Positions 1-9,199 of a DNA stretch of 64,000 bases are shown one piece after another. Location: NCBI GenBank assembly GCA_029945725.1, contig JAQSDB010000002.1:620001-684000 (forward strand). Direction: 5' to 3'. The position numbers were made by a program, and so were the translations under genes. The stretch is from a bacterium (GTDB lineage Bacteria > Pseudomonadota > Gammaproteobacteria > Pseudomonadales > Moraxellaceae). The notes below the pieces were generated by a model. That model ran no database searches. It had not been told where the DNA came from and saw only the letters and a list, made by a program, of their open reading frames with translations. Numbering within the stretch: the first letter of the stretch is position 1; the number at the start of each line of letters is the position of its first letter.

Positions 1-369
1 GCTGCTGATGCCGTTGTGCTTGCCTCGGGCACGGCAACCCTGGAAGCCATGCTGCTGAAAAAGCCCATGGTGGTGGCCTACCGCCTGCAGTGGCTGACCT
101 ACCTGATTGCCCGCCTCATGGTGAAATCGCTCTATGTCAGTCTGCCCAACCTGCTGGCCGGTGAAGAAATAGTCCCGGAACTGATTCAGGGCGCGGCTAC
201 CCCCGAGGCCATTGCAGCAGAGACATTGCGCTGGCTTGATGATGAGCCTTACCGCAGGAGCCGGGTACAGCGCTTTACGGCACTGCATGAAAGCCTGCGC
301 CGGAATGCCGATGTAAAAGCGGCTGATGCCGTCCAGCACTTATTAGAAAAACACGTGGAAGCGGTTTGA
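1..369 (+). CDS. lpxB: Lipid-A-disaccharide synthase, C-terminal part (5' end outside window)
   Basis: The frame is open from base 1 and ends at a TGA at 367-369, so only about 122 C-terminal residues are present. The segment [20 protein letters not shown] is the sugar-nucleotide-binding region typical of LpxB, a GT-B glycosyltransferase. The enzyme condenses UDP-2,3-diacylglucosamine with lipid X to make the lipid A disaccharide at the inner face of the cytoplasmic membrane. It lies 1 bp before rnhB, and the lpxB-rnhB-dnaE-accA-tilS order is common in gammaproteobacteria, which supports the call. No oddities are visible in the part present. Confidence 0.93.
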   Translation, partial: AADAVVLASGTATLEAMLLKKPMVVAYRLQWLTYLIARLMVKSLYVSLPNLLAGEEIVPELIQGAATPEAIAAETLRWLDDEPYRRSRVQRFTALHESLRRNADVKAADAVQHLLEKHVEAV

Positions 370-370
370 T

Positions 371-1012
371 ATGGCTCGTGAAAAGCAGCAGGAAAAAGTG
401 TTTCCGGAGTTGCCTGACTTCACCGGCTTGCTGGTCGCCGGTGTCGATGAAGTCGGACGCGGGCCGCTGGTGGGGGCCGTGGTGACGGCGGCGGTGATTC
501 TTGATCCTGCCCGTCCCATTACCGGTCTGGCCGATTCCAAGGTGCTGACGGAAAAAAGACGGCTTTATCTGGCGGAAGAAATTCGTGAAAAGGCCCTGTG
601 CTTTGCCTACGGACGTGCCGAACCGCATGAAATCGACGAGCTGAATATCCTGCGTGCCACGTTGCTGGCCATGCAGCGCGCGGTGGCGGGTCTGTCCGTC
701 GAGCCACAGCATGTGCTGGTGGACGGCAATCGCGCGCCGCTGTTTGCCTGCCCGGCAACGGCCGTGGTCAAGGGGGATGCGCGCGTGGCCGCCATCAGTG
801 CCGCCAGTATTCTCGCCAAGGTGCAGCGAGATGGCGAGATGAATGAACTGCATGCCCGCTATCCGCAGTTCGGTTTTGATCGCCACAAGGGGTATCCCAC
901 GGCGGAACACTTTGCCGTGTTGCAGTCATACGGACCGATTCCGGAGCACCGTCGTTCGTTTGCTCCTGTCCGTGAAGCGCTGGCAGCTCGTCTTGCAGGT
1001 GACCGTTCATGA
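371..1012 (+). CDS. rnhB: Ribonuclease HII
   Basis: RnhB cleaves the RNA strand of RNA-DNA hybrids and starts removal of single ribonucleotides misincorporated in DNA. The 213-residue protein is of normal length. The DEVGRG metal-binding motif is at residues 26-31, a [10 protein letters not shown] segment is near residue 54, and a further acidic residue sits in the DGNRAP segment near residue 118; these form the RNase H acidic active site. The gene starts 1 bp after lpxB, and its stop codon overlaps the dnaE start by 4 bp (ATGA), so the three are probably translated from one transcript. Confidence 0.95.
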   Translation: MAREKQQEKVFPELPDFTGLLVAGVDEVGRGPLVGAVVTAAVILDPARPITGLADSKVLTEKRRLYLAEEIREKALCFAYGRAEPHEIDELNILRATLLAMQRAVAGLSVEPQHVLVDGNRAPLFACPATAVVKGDARVAAISAASILAKVQRDGEMNELHARYPQFGFDRHKGYPTAEHFAVLQSYGPIPEHRRSFAPVREALAARLAGDRS

Positions 1013-4000
1013 CCGGTTTTGTGCATCTGCATGTACGCAGCGAGTTTTCGCTGAAAGACAGCATCGTGCGCGTTGACGAGCTGGTGGCAGCAACCCTGGC
1101 TGCAAAAATGCCGGCCGTGGGGATGACGGACCTGATGAACCTGTATGCCCTGGTAAAGTTTTATCAGGGCGCGCAAGGCAAGGGCATCAAGCCCGTGTTC
1201 GGTGCTGATCTGGTCTTGCGTGAAGGCGCACAGCGTTTCGACGTCAGTGTGCTGATCATGAACGAGGCGGGTTATCGCAACCTCATCAATGTGGTGTCGC
1301 GTGCCTATGTCGAAGGGCAGGAACTGGGTGAGTCGACCATCACGCGCGAGTGGCTGGAGCAGGCCAGTGACGGCCTGATTCTCCTGCTGGGCAAGCGCAG
1401 TGATATTGGTGCGGCCCTGCTGGGTGCGGATGCCGAGCAAACCCGGCCGGTACTGGCGCGCTGGATGCAGCATTTTCCCGGTCGCGTTTATCTTGAACTC
1501 ACGCGTACCAGCCGTGATGGCGAAGAAGACTTTCTCCATGCTGCCGTTGCGCTGGCGGGCGAGATGCAATGCCCGGTGGTGGCAAGCAATGACGTACGCT
1601 TTCTCGTGCCTGAGGATTTCGAAGCCCATGAAGTCCGCGTGTGCATTGCGCAGAGCTATGGCCTGGCCGACCCGCGCCGCCCACGCGAGTATTCGCCCGA
1701 GCAGTATCTGAAAACGCCGGAGCAGATGCAGGAGCTTTTTTCGGATATTCCGGAAGCGCTGGAAAACACCGTGGAGATTGCACGGCGCTGCACGCTGGAT
1801 CTGACACTGGGCAAGAATTTTCTGCCGGATTATCCGGTGCCGGAAGGCATGACGCTGGAAGACTATTTTGTGCAGCACTCGCGCGAGTGCCTGGAAGAGC
1901 GTCTGGATACGCTGTTTGATCGCCGTGCGCCGGACTACGCCGAGACGCACAAGGTCTATGCGGATCGTCTGGAATTCGAGCTGAAGATCATCAACCAGAT
2001 GGGCTTTGCCGGCTACTTCCTCATCGTCATGGACTTTATCCGCTGGGCCAAGAACAACGGCGTGCCGGTAGGGCCGGGACGCGGCTCCGGCGCAGGGTCG
2101 CTGGTGGCCTATGCACTGAAGATTACCGACCTTGATCCGCTGCCCTACGATCTGCTGTTCGAGCGTTTTCTCAATCCCGAGCGTGTGTCCATGCCCGACT
2201 TTGACGTCGATTTCTGCATGGACGGGCGCGACCGCGTCATTGATTACGTGGCCACGCATTACGGTCGCGAAGCCGTCGCCCAGATCATCACCTTTGGCAC
2301 CATGGCCGCCAAGGCCGTGGTACGCGATGTGGCGCGTGTGCAGGGCAAGTCCTACGGTCTTGCCGACCGCATTTCCAAACTGATTCCGTTCACGCCCGGT
2401 ATTTCACTGAAAGAAGCGCGCGAGCAGGAGCCGCAACTCAATGACCTGCTCACCAATACGGTGGAGCGCGACCATGAGGACGCGCTGGAAATCTGGGAAA
2501 TGGCGCTGCGTCTGGAAGGCATTACGCGTGGCGTCGGCAAGCATGCCGGTGGTGTGCTGATTGCGCCGGGACGCCTCACCGATTACACCGCCATTTTCTG
2601 CGATGACGAAGGGCGCTGGGTCAGCCAGTACGACAAGGACGACGTGGAAAAAGTCGGCCTCGTCAAATTCGATTTTCTCGGCTTGCGCACGCTCACCATC
2701 ATTGACTGGGCGCTGAAAGATATTAACGGTACCCGTGCGCAAAAGGGTGAGGCGGCGCTCGATATCATGTCGCTGCCGCTGAATGACGGGCCAAGCTACA
2801 AATTGCTGCAGGAGGGCCATACCACCGCCGTCTTCCAGCTTGAATCGCGCGGCATGAAAGAGCTCCTGAAAAAGCTCAAGCCTTCCAGCTTTGAAGACCT
2901 GATTGCACTGGTGGCCCTGTATCGTCCGGGGCCGCTGGAATCCGGCATGGTGGATGACTTCATCAACCGCAAGCATGGTCGTGCACCGGTTGCCTATCCT
3001 GATGCGCAATACCAGCATGAATGCCTGGAGCCGATCCTGAAGCCGACCTATGGCGTGATCGTGTATCAGGAACAGGTGATGCAGATTGCGCAGGAAATGG
3101 CCGGCTACTCACTGGGTGGCGCCGACTTGCTGCGCCGCGCCATGGGCAAGAAAAAAGCCGAGGAAATGGCGGAGCAGCGTGCCATTTTCATGGCCGGTGC
3201 CGACGGCAAGGGCATTGATGCTTCGCTTGCCGGGCATATTTTTGACCTGATGGAAAAGTTTGCCGGCTACGGCTTCAACAAGTCGCACTCTGCTGCTTAT
3301 GCCCTGGTGTCGTATCAGACGGCTTGGCTGAAAACACATTATCCCGCGCAGTTCATGGCGGCGGTGCTGTCGTCGGAAATGAGCAATACCGACAAGATCG
3401 TGACCTTTATTGAAGAATGTCGTGGCATGAAGCTCAAGCTTGAGCCGCCCGATGTCAATCACAGCTGTTTCAAGTTTGTGACGCGTGAATCGGGTGCCAT
3501 TGTTTATGGTCTCGGCGCGATCAAGGGTGTCGGTGAAGGCCCGGTAGAAAGCATTGTGCAGGCGCGCGAAAGCGGCGGCCCGTTCAAGGATATTTTTGAC
3601 TTCTGCCGTCGTATTGATTTGCGAAAATGCAACAAGCGCACGCTGGAAGCACTGGTGCGCGCTGGTGCACTTGATGCCCTCGGTCCGCACCGCGGCATCA
3701 TCATGGCATCGCTGGACGAGGCAGTGACCGCCGCCGAACAGCAGGCACGCAATCACGATGCCGGCATCGTCGACCTGTTTGGTGATGTGGTCGATGAGGC
3801 TCCCAGTGGCGAGTTTATTGATGCCCTGCAGTGGACCGACGATGAACGCCTGATGGCGGAAAAGGAAACGCTGGGGCTTTATCTCACCGGCCACCCGATT
3901 GACCAGTATGAAAGCGAGCTGACGCGCTTTGTCGAACAGCGGCTCTCGGATCTGCAACCGACCAAGCGCGGAGTCACCACCACGGTGGCCGGTCTTGTCA

Positions 4001-4485
4001 TGGCGTCCCGTATCCAGAAAGGCGCACGCGGTTCGCGTGCCTTCGTCTTGCTGGACGACAGGACGGGGCGTATCGAAGCCACACTGTTCAATGATGTGTA
4101 CGAGCAGTTCCGTCATCTCATCGTGAGGGACACGGTGGTCGTGGTCGAGGGTGAGGTCAGCCATGATGATTACGCGGGCGGCCTCAAGATGGTGGTGCGC
4201 AAGATCATGAGTCTGGCCGAAGCCCGTGCGGCGCGCAGCCGGGGTCTGGAGTTGCGTCTTGAAGGCGCGAAGCTGGGGGCGCGCTTTAATCAGGACCTGC
4301 AGCACTTGCTGGCGGCGCACAAACCGGCGGCCGGTACCGGTTGCCCGGTGCGTGTGCGTTACCGCAGCAGTGAGGCCGAGGCCATCCTGCGCCTCGGCGA
4401 GAACTGGCGTGTCCAGGCCTCCGACGAGCTGCTCAAGCGCCTGCGCCAGCAGTACGGGACGGGCTCGGTTGAGGTGCTGTACTAA
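1009..4485 (+). CDS. dnaE: DNA polymerase III subunit alpha
   Basis: This is the replicative polymerase catalytic subunit, of full length (1158 residues, near the 1160 of E. coli). It opens with a PHP domain ([14 protein letters not shown] at the start). The polymerase core has [16 protein letters not shown] near residue 356 and the metal-binding PDFDVDFC near residues 396-403. A helix-hairpin-helix region and a C-terminal OB-fold (around residue 990) follow. The ATG overlaps the rnhB stop by 4 bp. As a DnaE1-type protein it relies on a separate proofreading subunit. Nothing unusual was seen. Confidence 0.97.
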   Translation: MTGFVHLHVRSEFSLKDSIVRVDELVAATLAAKMPAVGMTDLMNLYALVKFYQGAQGKGIKPVFGADLVLREGAQRFDVSVLIMNEAGYRNLINVVSRAYVEGQELGESTITREWLEQASDGLILLLGKRSDIGAALLGADAEQTRPVLARWMQHFPGRVYLELTRTSRDGEEDFLHAAVALAGEMQCPVVASNDVRFLVPEDFEAHEVRVCIAQSYGLADPRRPREYSPEQYLKTPEQMQELFSDIPEALENTVEIARRCTLDLTLGKNFLPDYPVPEGMTLEDYFVQHSRECLEERLDTLFDRRAPDYAETHKVYADRLEFELKIINQMGFAGYFLIVMDFIRWAKNNGVPVGPGRGSGAGSLVAYALKITDLDPLPYDLLFERFLNPERVSMPDFDVDFCMDGRDRVIDYVATHYGREAVAQIITFGTMAAKAVVRDVARVQGKSYGLADRISKLIPFTPGISLKEAREQEPQLNDLLTNTVERDHEDALEIWEMALRLEGITRGVGKHAGGVLIAPGRLTDYTAIFCDDEGRWVSQYDKDDVEKVGLVKFDFLGLRTLTIIDWALKDINGTRAQKGEAALDIMSLPLNDGPSYKLLQEGHTTAVFQLESRGMKELLKKLKPSSFEDLIALVALYRPGPLESGMVDDFINRKHGRAPVAYPDAQYQHECLEPILKPTYGVIVYQEQVMQIAQEMAGYSLGGADLLRRAMGKKKAEEMAEQRAIFMAGADGKGIDASLAGHIFDLMEKFAGYGFNKSHSAAYALVSYQTAWLKTHYPAQFMAAVLSSEMSNTDKIVTFIEECRGMKLKLEPPDVNHSCFKFVTRESGAIVYGLGAIKGVGEGPVESIVQARESGGPFKDIFDFCRRIDLRKCNKRTLEALVRAGALDALGPHRGIIMASLDEAVTAAEQQARNHDAGIVDLFGDVVDEAPSGEFIDALQWTDDERLMAEKETLGLYLTGHPIDQYESELTRFVEQRLSDLQPTKRGVTTTVAGLVMASRIQKGARGSRAFVLLDDRTGRIEATLFNDVYEQFRHLIVRDTVVVVEGEVSHDDYAGGLKMVVRKIMSLAEARAARSRGLELRLEGAKLGARFNQDLQHLLAAHKPAAGTGCPVRVRYRSSEAEAILRLGENWRVQASDELLKRLRQQYGTGSVEVLY

Positions 4486-4640
4486 GAGCCCGCCTTGCAG
4501 CTTGCACAGGAAACAAATTGCAGCAAATGCCGATTGACGGGTGGGTCGCCTGTGCGCGCTCCGGCAGGTAGACTTGGGGGCAGACAGCAGGGGCCGGCCA
4601 GTCATCGTGCCAGCGTACTCCCTGCGTGCCGACCCGGCAC

Positions 4641-4655
4641 AACGACACTGTCGTT
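4641..4655. promoter_or_regulatory. 15-bp palindrome in the accA leader
   Basis: AACGACA-C-TGTCGTT is a perfect inverted repeat in the 211-bp dnaE-accA spacer, 41 bp upstream of the accA ATG. CCGG tetranucleotides lie just outside both arms, so the dyad extends a little further. It could be a protein operator or a leader hairpin. No regulator is assigned; this is seen in the sequence only. Confidence 0.35.
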
Positions 4656-4696
4656 CCGGCATCCCGGACGACCCGGATCAGAATGGAAACCGACCG

Positions 4697-5647
4697 ATGA
4701 ATCCTAACTATCTGGATTTTGAACAACCGATCGCCGAACTCGAGGCCAAGATTGAAGGTCTCAAACTGGTAGGCTCCGGCACCGGACTGAATATCAGTGA
4801 AGAAATAAAACGCCTGCAGGACAAGAGCATTACGCTTACGGAAGAAATCTTTACCAGCCTGTCTTCCTGGCAGGTGTCGCAGATTTCACGCCATCCCAAG
4901 CGTCCCTATTTCATGGACTACGTTGAGCGCATCTTCACGGATTTTGACGAGCTGCATGGCGATCGTACGTTCAGTGATGATGCTGCCATCATTTGTGGTA
5001 CGGCCCGTTTGCAGGGCGAGCCTGTCATGGTGATCGGTCACCAGAAAGGCCGTGATGTAAAAGAAAAAGTGCGCCGTAATTTTGGCATGCCCAAACCGGA
5101 AGGCTATCGCAAGGCCCTGCGCATGATGGAAATGGCCGAGCGCTTCAGGATGCCGATCCTGACCTTCATCGACACGCCAGGCGCCTATCCTGGTATTGAT
5201 GCCGAAGAGCGGGGCCAGTCCGAGGCGATTGCCCGCAATCTCGCGGTGATGTCGCGTTTGAAAACCCCGATTATTTCTACCGTTATTGGTGAGGGTGGCT
5301 CCGGTGGTGCACTGGCCATTGGTGTCTGCGACAGCCTGATGATGCTGCAATACAGCACTTATTCCGTGATTTCCCCCGAAGGTTGTGCCTCCATTCTCTG
5401 GAAGACATCCGACAAGGCGCCGGAAGCGGCCGAAGCCATGGGCCTTACGGCGGAGCGCCTGAAGACGCTGGATTTTGTCGACGAGCTGGTCAAGGAGCCA
5501 CTCGGTGGTGCTCATCGTGACTTTGATGCCATGGCAGATAATTTGCGCAAGGCCATCATCCGGCAACTCAAGAAACTGCGTGCGCTGGATACGCCGGTGC
5601 TGCTCAATCGCCGCTATGAGCGCTTGATGAGCTACGGTATTGAGTAA
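4697..5647 (+). CDS. accA: Acetyl-CoA carboxylase carboxyltransferase subunit alpha
   Basis: AccA, with AccD, moves the carboxyl group from carboxybiotin to acetyl-CoA to make malonyl-CoA, the committed step of fatty acid synthesis. The ATG at 4697 gives 316 residues beginning [19 protein letters not shown], which matches the N-terminus of the family. The frame stays open further upstream, but an earlier start would add non-family sequence. The carboxyltransferase core includes [13 protein letters not shown] and [11 protein letters not shown]. It follows dnaE after a 211-bp spacer that probably carries its own promoter, and ends at an intrinsic terminator. Confidence 0.96.
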   Translation: MNPNYLDFEQPIAELEAKIEGLKLVGSGTGLNISEEIKRLQDKSITLTEEIFTSLSSWQVSQISRHPKRPYFMDYVERIFTDFDELHGDRTFSDDAAIICGTARLQGEPVMVIGHQKGRDVKEKVRRNFGMPKPEGYRKALRMMEMAERFRMPILTFIDTPGAYPGIDAEERGQSEAIARNLAVMSRLKTPIISTVIGEGGSGGALAIGVCDSLMMLQYSTYSVISPEGCASILWKTSDKAPEAAEAMGLTAERLKTLDFVDELVKEPLGGAHRDFDAMADNLRKAIIRQLKKLRALDTPVLLNRRYERLMSYGIE

Positions 5648-5665
5648 GTAAAAAAGGAAACCAAA

Positions 5666-5690
5666 GCGTCGGCATTTGCCGGCGTTTTTC
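5666..5690 (+). terminator. Rho-independent terminator after accA
   Basis: A 7-bp GC-rich stem (one G-T pair) with a 4-base loop is followed by five T residues, 19 bp after the accA stop. It probably separates accA from tilS, which starts 40 bp downstream. Confidence 0.75.
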
Positions 5691-5729
5691 TTGGCAGTAA
5701 AAAAGTTAACGCCAGCAGCCTGATGAAAA

Positions 5730-7034
5730 ATGCCTGAACAAGCCCTGAAAGTTTTTCTTGCCGAGCAACTGCGTGCTTCACCTGAGGTGAAGCGGCTGGT
5801 GCTGGGCTTTTCAGGCGGCCTGGATTCCACCGTCTTGCTGCATGCCCTGTTGGAAGTGGCCCCGTGCTTTCAGCGTCCCTTGCTGGCGGTGCATGTACAT
5901 CACGGCCTGAGCCTGAATGCGGATGCCTGGGTGGCTCATGTGCAAACCCTCTGTGCTGACAGGGGCGTACCGCTGGAAATACATCGGGTCGGCGTCGCGC
6001 AGCAAGCGAGTCTTGAAGCGGCCGCACGCGAGGCCCGGTATGCGGCATTTGCCGCAAGCCTGAGCGCCGGCGATGCCTTGCTGCTGGCCCAGCATCAGGA
6101 TGACCAGGCGGAAACCCTGCTGTTCCGTTTGTTGCGTGGTGCCGGGGTGACCGGGCTTGGCGCCATGCATGCCGTGAGCCGCTTTGCCCTGGCCGGTGAT
6201 CTTTCTGTGCCGCAGTGGCGCCCGCTGCTCGGGCTTTCCCGGTCTGCGCTGGAGCAGTACGCCACTGATAATGCCTTGTCGTGGGTCGAGGATGAGTCCA
6301 ACCGGGATATCCGCTATGCCCGCAACTTTCTGCGCCAGGAAATTTTCCCGCGTTTGCGTTCACAGTGGCCGGCTGCCACACCAACACTGGCGGCAACAGC
6401 GTTGCGTTTGCAGGAAGCGGATGGCCTGCTGGATGAGCTGGCGCTGGAAATGGCGCAGACGTGCATTGATGACGGGTGGCGTCTGCTGATTCCGGCGTGG
6501 CGGGCTTTGACGCCGGCACGGCAGCGCTTGTTGTTGCGTTACTGGTTGCAGCAGCAACAGCTCCCCATGCCCGGTGCGCAGATGCTGGATAAAATCGGCC
6601 GTGAGCTGATTGCGGCAGGCGACGACGCCACGCCGCTTCTGACCTGGCCCGGTTGCGAGATTCGCCGTTATCGCGAGCATGTGTATGCGATGGTGCCGCG
6701 TCCTCCGGTGGACAGGGAGTGGCAGTGCGAATGGGATGGAAGATTGCCCCTGACCCTGCCCGACGGGCGTGTGCTGCAGGCAGAAATGAACACCGCAAAT
6801 GAAAAGCAGCCGGCTTTCCGGGTGTGCTATCGCCGTGGCGGCGAGCGCCTGCGCCCTGCCGGCCAGACGCAGTCCCGTGCACTGAAAACGCTTTTGCAGG
6901 AAGCAGGAATGCCGCCCTGGGAACGCGAGCGAGTGCCGCTGGTGTTTGCGGGAGACGACTTGCTGGCAGTGGCGGGTCTGGCCGTTAACACGGCCGCTGC
7001 CGCAGGCATCGGGCTGAGACTGGTCCTGAAGTGA
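5730..7034 (+). CDS. tilS: tRNA(Ile)-lysidine synthetase
   Basis: TilS attaches lysine to C34 of the CAU-anticodon tRNA-Ile using ATP, switching its reading from AUG to AUA. The PP-loop ATP-binding motif SGGLDST is at residues 28-34, followed by HVHHGL and the QHQDDQAETLLFRLLRG segment of the N-terminal domain. The C-terminal part (from about residue 300) contains the TilS substrate-binding region and ends normally. At 434 residues the length is typical. It follows the accA terminator and shares a bidirectional terminator with fabB. Confidence 0.94.
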   Translation: MPEQALKVFLAEQLRASPEVKRLVLGFSGGLDSTVLLHALLEVAPCFQRPLLAVHVHHGLSLNADAWVAHVQTLCADRGVPLEIHRVGVAQQASLEAAAREARYAAFAASLSAGDALLLAQHQDDQAETLLFRLLRGAGVTGLGAMHAVSRFALAGDLSVPQWRPLLGLSRSALEQYATDNALSWVEDESNRDIRYARNFLRQEIFPRLRSQWPAATPTLAATALRLQEADGLLDELALEMAQTCIDDGWRLLIPAWRALTPARQRLLLRYWLQQQQLPMPGAQMLDKIGRELIAAGDDATPLLTWPGCEIRRYREHVYAMVPRPPVDREWQCEWDGRLPLTLPDGRVLQAEMNTANEKQPAFRVCYRRGGERLRPAGQTQSRALKTLLQEAGMPPWERERVPLVFAGDDLLAVAGLAVNTAAAAGIGLRLVLK

Positions 7035-7044
7035 GGATCAGCAA

Positions 7045-7082
7045 GGCATAAAAAAAGCCGCGATTCGCGGCTTTTTTTATGC
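7045..7082. terminator. Bidirectional terminator between tilS and fabB
   Basis: A perfect GC stem flanked by A7 on one side and T7 on the other forms one continuous palindrome of about 37 nt between two convergent genes. It can stop transcription from both sides. Confidence 0.88.
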
Positions 7083-7093
7083 AGGAAAAAGCA

Positions 7094-8305
7094 TCAGAGC
7101 TTGCGCATCACCAGTGTGGCATTGGTGCCGCCAAAGCCGAAGCTGTTCGACATTACGGTCTTCAGGCCGGCATTGCTGATGGTTTCACGCACGATCGGCA
7201 GGCCTTCAGCCGCCGGGTCCAGATTCTGGATGTTGGCAGACGCCGCGACAAAATCCTCTTCCATCATGAGCAGGCAGTAAATGGCCTCCTGAACACCGGC
7301 GGCGCCCAGCGAGTGACCGGACAGCGATTTGGTGGAGCTGATTTTCGGTGCCTTGCCGCCAAACACTTCGCGGATGGCTTTCAGTTCGGCGAGATCGCCG
7401 ACCGGGGTCGAGGTGCCGTGGGCGTTGATGTAATCAATGGGGGTGTCCACCGTGGTGAGCGCGAGCTGCATGCAGCGCGCAGCGCCTTCACCACTGGGAG
7501 CGACCATGTCATAACCGTCGCTGGTGGCGCCGTAGCCGATGATTTCCGCATAGATTCTGGCGCCGCGCTTGACCGCATGTTCGTATTCTTCCAGCACCAC
7601 CATGCCGGCGCCGCCGGCAATAACGAAGCCGTCACGATCTGCATCGTAGGCGCGCGAAGCGAGCTCGGGCGTTGCATTGTATTTGCTGGACATGGCACCC
7701 ATGGCGTCGAACAGGCAGGACAGCGTCCAGTCCTCTTCTTCGCCGCCGCCGGCAAACATGATGTCCTGCTTGCCCATCTGGATCTGTTCGGCGGAGTTGC
7801 CGATGCAATGGGCGCTGGTGGCACAGGCGGAAGAAATCGAGTAATTCACGCCCTTGATCTGAAAAGACGTGGAGAGGCAGGCGGAAACCGTGCTGCTCAT
7901 GGTGCGCGGCACCATATAAGGCCCGATACGCTTGACGCCCTTGGTGCGGGCAATATCGGCAGACTCGATCAGGTTGGCGGTGGAAGCGCCGCCCGAGCCG
8001 GCAATGATGCCGGTGCGCGGATTCGACACCATTTCAGGGGAGAGGCCGGCGTCCTTGATGGCATCCTGCATGGCGACGTAGGCATAGGCTGCCGCATCAC
8101 CCATGAAGCGCTTGGCCTTGCGGTCAATCAGTGCATCCAGATCAATGTCCGGACGTGCACTGACCTGGCTGCGGAAACCCATTTCAGCGTATTTCGGGTT
8201 GGCGCGGATACCGGAACGGCTCAGGCGCAGGCTTTCGCTCACGCTCTTTTTGTCATTGCCCAGGCTGGAAACAATGCCCATACCTGTAATTACGACACGT
8301 CGCAT
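7094..8305 (-). CDS. fabB: 3-oxoacyl-ACP synthase I
   Basis: FabB is the condensing enzyme that elongates acyl-ACP and is essential for unsaturated fatty acid synthesis. The 403-residue protein has the Cys-His-His triad of this class: C161 in [11 protein letters not shown]296 in [11 protein letters not shown] and H331 in [11 protein letters not shown]. The start at 8305 is preceded by a good GAGGT ribosome-binding site. It lies 81 bp downstream of fabA on the same strand, the usual fabA-fabB pair of Pseudomonadales. FabF is close in sequence, but the fabA linkage favours FabB. Confidence 0.95.
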   Translation of the reverse strand: MRRVVITGMGIVSSLGNDKKSVSESLRLSRSGIRANPKYAEMGFRSQVSARPDIDLDALIDRKAKRFMGDAAAYAYVAMQDAIKDAGLSPEMVSNPRTGIIAGSGGASTANLIESADIARTKGVKRIGPYMVPRTMSSTVSACLSTSFQIKGVNYSISSACATSAHCIGNSAEQIQMGKQDIMFAGGGEEEDWTLSCLFDAMGAMSSKYNATPELASRAYDADRDGFVIAGGAGMVVLEEYEHAVKRGARIYAEIIGYGATSDGYDMVAPSGEGAARCMQLALTTVDTPIDYINAHGTSTPVGDLAELKAIREVFGGKAPKISSTKSLSGHSLGAAGVQEAIYCLLMMEEDFVAASANIQNLDPAAEGLPIVRETISNAGLKTVMSNSFGFGGTNATLVMRKL

Positions 8306-8386
8306 GCTCTACCTCTAGTAAATAATCAGGCGGCCAGGTGGCTCGCGTTTTTTCCCCGATGACCGGGTTCCGTGATGACGGAAAAA

Positions 8387-8899
8387 TCAGAAGGCATCGG
8401 TGCTGGTAAAGAGACCGCAGCGCAGGTCATGGCCGCTGTAGATTTCACGTCCATCCACAAACATGGAGGCATCGGCAATACCCACCACCAGCTTGCGTTC
8501 AACCACGCGCTTAAGATGCAGGTGATAGGTGACCTTTTTATGATGCGGCTGCACCTGGCCAAAAAACTTGATTTCACCGGCGCCGAGCGCGCGGCCGCGG
8601 CCGGGATTGCCGCGCCAGGCCAGCCAGAAGCCCAGCAACTGCCACATGGCATCGACGCCAAGGCAGCCCGGCATGACAGGATCGCTTTCAAAGTGGCAGC
8701 CGAAAAACCACAGGTCAGGCGTGATATCGAGCTCGGCAATGATTTCGCCCTTGCCGAAGTTGCCGCCTTCATCGGTGATCTTCACGACGCGATCCATCAT
8801 CAACATATTGGGCAGCGGCAAACGGGCATTACCGGGGCCGAACAATTCGCCATGGCCACAGGCCAGAAGATCGTCACGGCTGAATGAGTTCTTGCGCAT
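8387..8899 (-). CDS. fabA: 3-hydroxydecanoyl-ACP dehydratase/isomerase
   Basis: FabA dehydrates 3-hydroxydecanoyl-ACP and isomerises trans-2- to cis-3-decenoyl-ACP, introducing the double bond of anaerobic unsaturated fatty acid synthesis. The 170-residue form starting at 8899 ([12 protein letters not shown]) has the active-site His at residue 69 in [12 protein letters not shown] and Asp at residue 83 in [11 protein letters not shown]. The frame extends upstream to an ATG at 8923, but that codon has no Shine-Dalgarno sequence and adds residues absent from the family; the 8899 start has an AGGA 11 bases upstream. It leads the fabA-fabB operon. Confidence 0.95.
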   Translation of the reverse strand: MRKNSFSRDDLLACGHGELFGPGNARLPLPNMLMMDRVVKITDEGGNFGKGEIIAELDITPDLWFFGCHFESDPVMPGCLGVDAMWQLLGFWLAWRGNPGRGRALGAGEIKFFGQVQPHHKKVTYHLHLKRVVERKLVVGIADASMFVDGREIYSGHDLRCGLFTSTDAF

Positions 8900-9199
8900 G
8901 GGTTTGACTGTCCTTGAACACATGGAATGTGGGGTGATGACTCAGCAGTACGGCTTTTATTTTCAGTATCGAGAGCCGTTTGACTGGCATTGCGATCCCT
9001 CAGGATGCCGCGGCATTGTAGCAGTACGAACTTGACGGTCTTGCGGCAGGCAAACCGCAACATGTTTCCAAATGTTTTAAGGAGGGGCCGGCCAGAGGGG
9101 GCAAAAGAGGGGCGGCTGTACCGTTGCAGTCTGGACATGGGAGAGCGCCTGCGTATGATGGCGCGGTCTTAGTAAGTGACACTTTTCCGGAGTTTCCTG
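8900..9199. other. Divergent fabA / ccmF intergenic region
   Basis: About 300 bp without a gene. It must hold the leftward fabA promoter and the rightward ccmF promoter (9132-9159). A loose inverted repeat, AACAT-N8-ATGTT at 9059-9076, lies in the middle; no known FabR, FadR or DesT site was recognised. Confidence 0.5.
9132..9159 (+). promoter_or_regulatory. Predicted sigma-70 promoter for ccmFGHI
   Basis: TGGACA (9132-9137) and TATGAT (9154-9159) each match the sigma-70 consensus at five of six positions and are 16 bp apart. Transcription would start near 9166, giving a leader of about 34 nt before the ccmF ATG at 9200. Confidence 0.55.

Noticed and set aside
859-2259. Long open frame antisense to rnhB and dnaE
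   Set aside because: It lies opposite clearly conserved dnaE, has low-complexity His/Gln/Arg-rich translation and no family features; it follows from codon bias on the other strand.
3109-4662. Long open frame antisense to the end of dnaE
   Set aside because: Antisense to conserved polymerase sequence, with no recognisable domain or ribosome-binding site.
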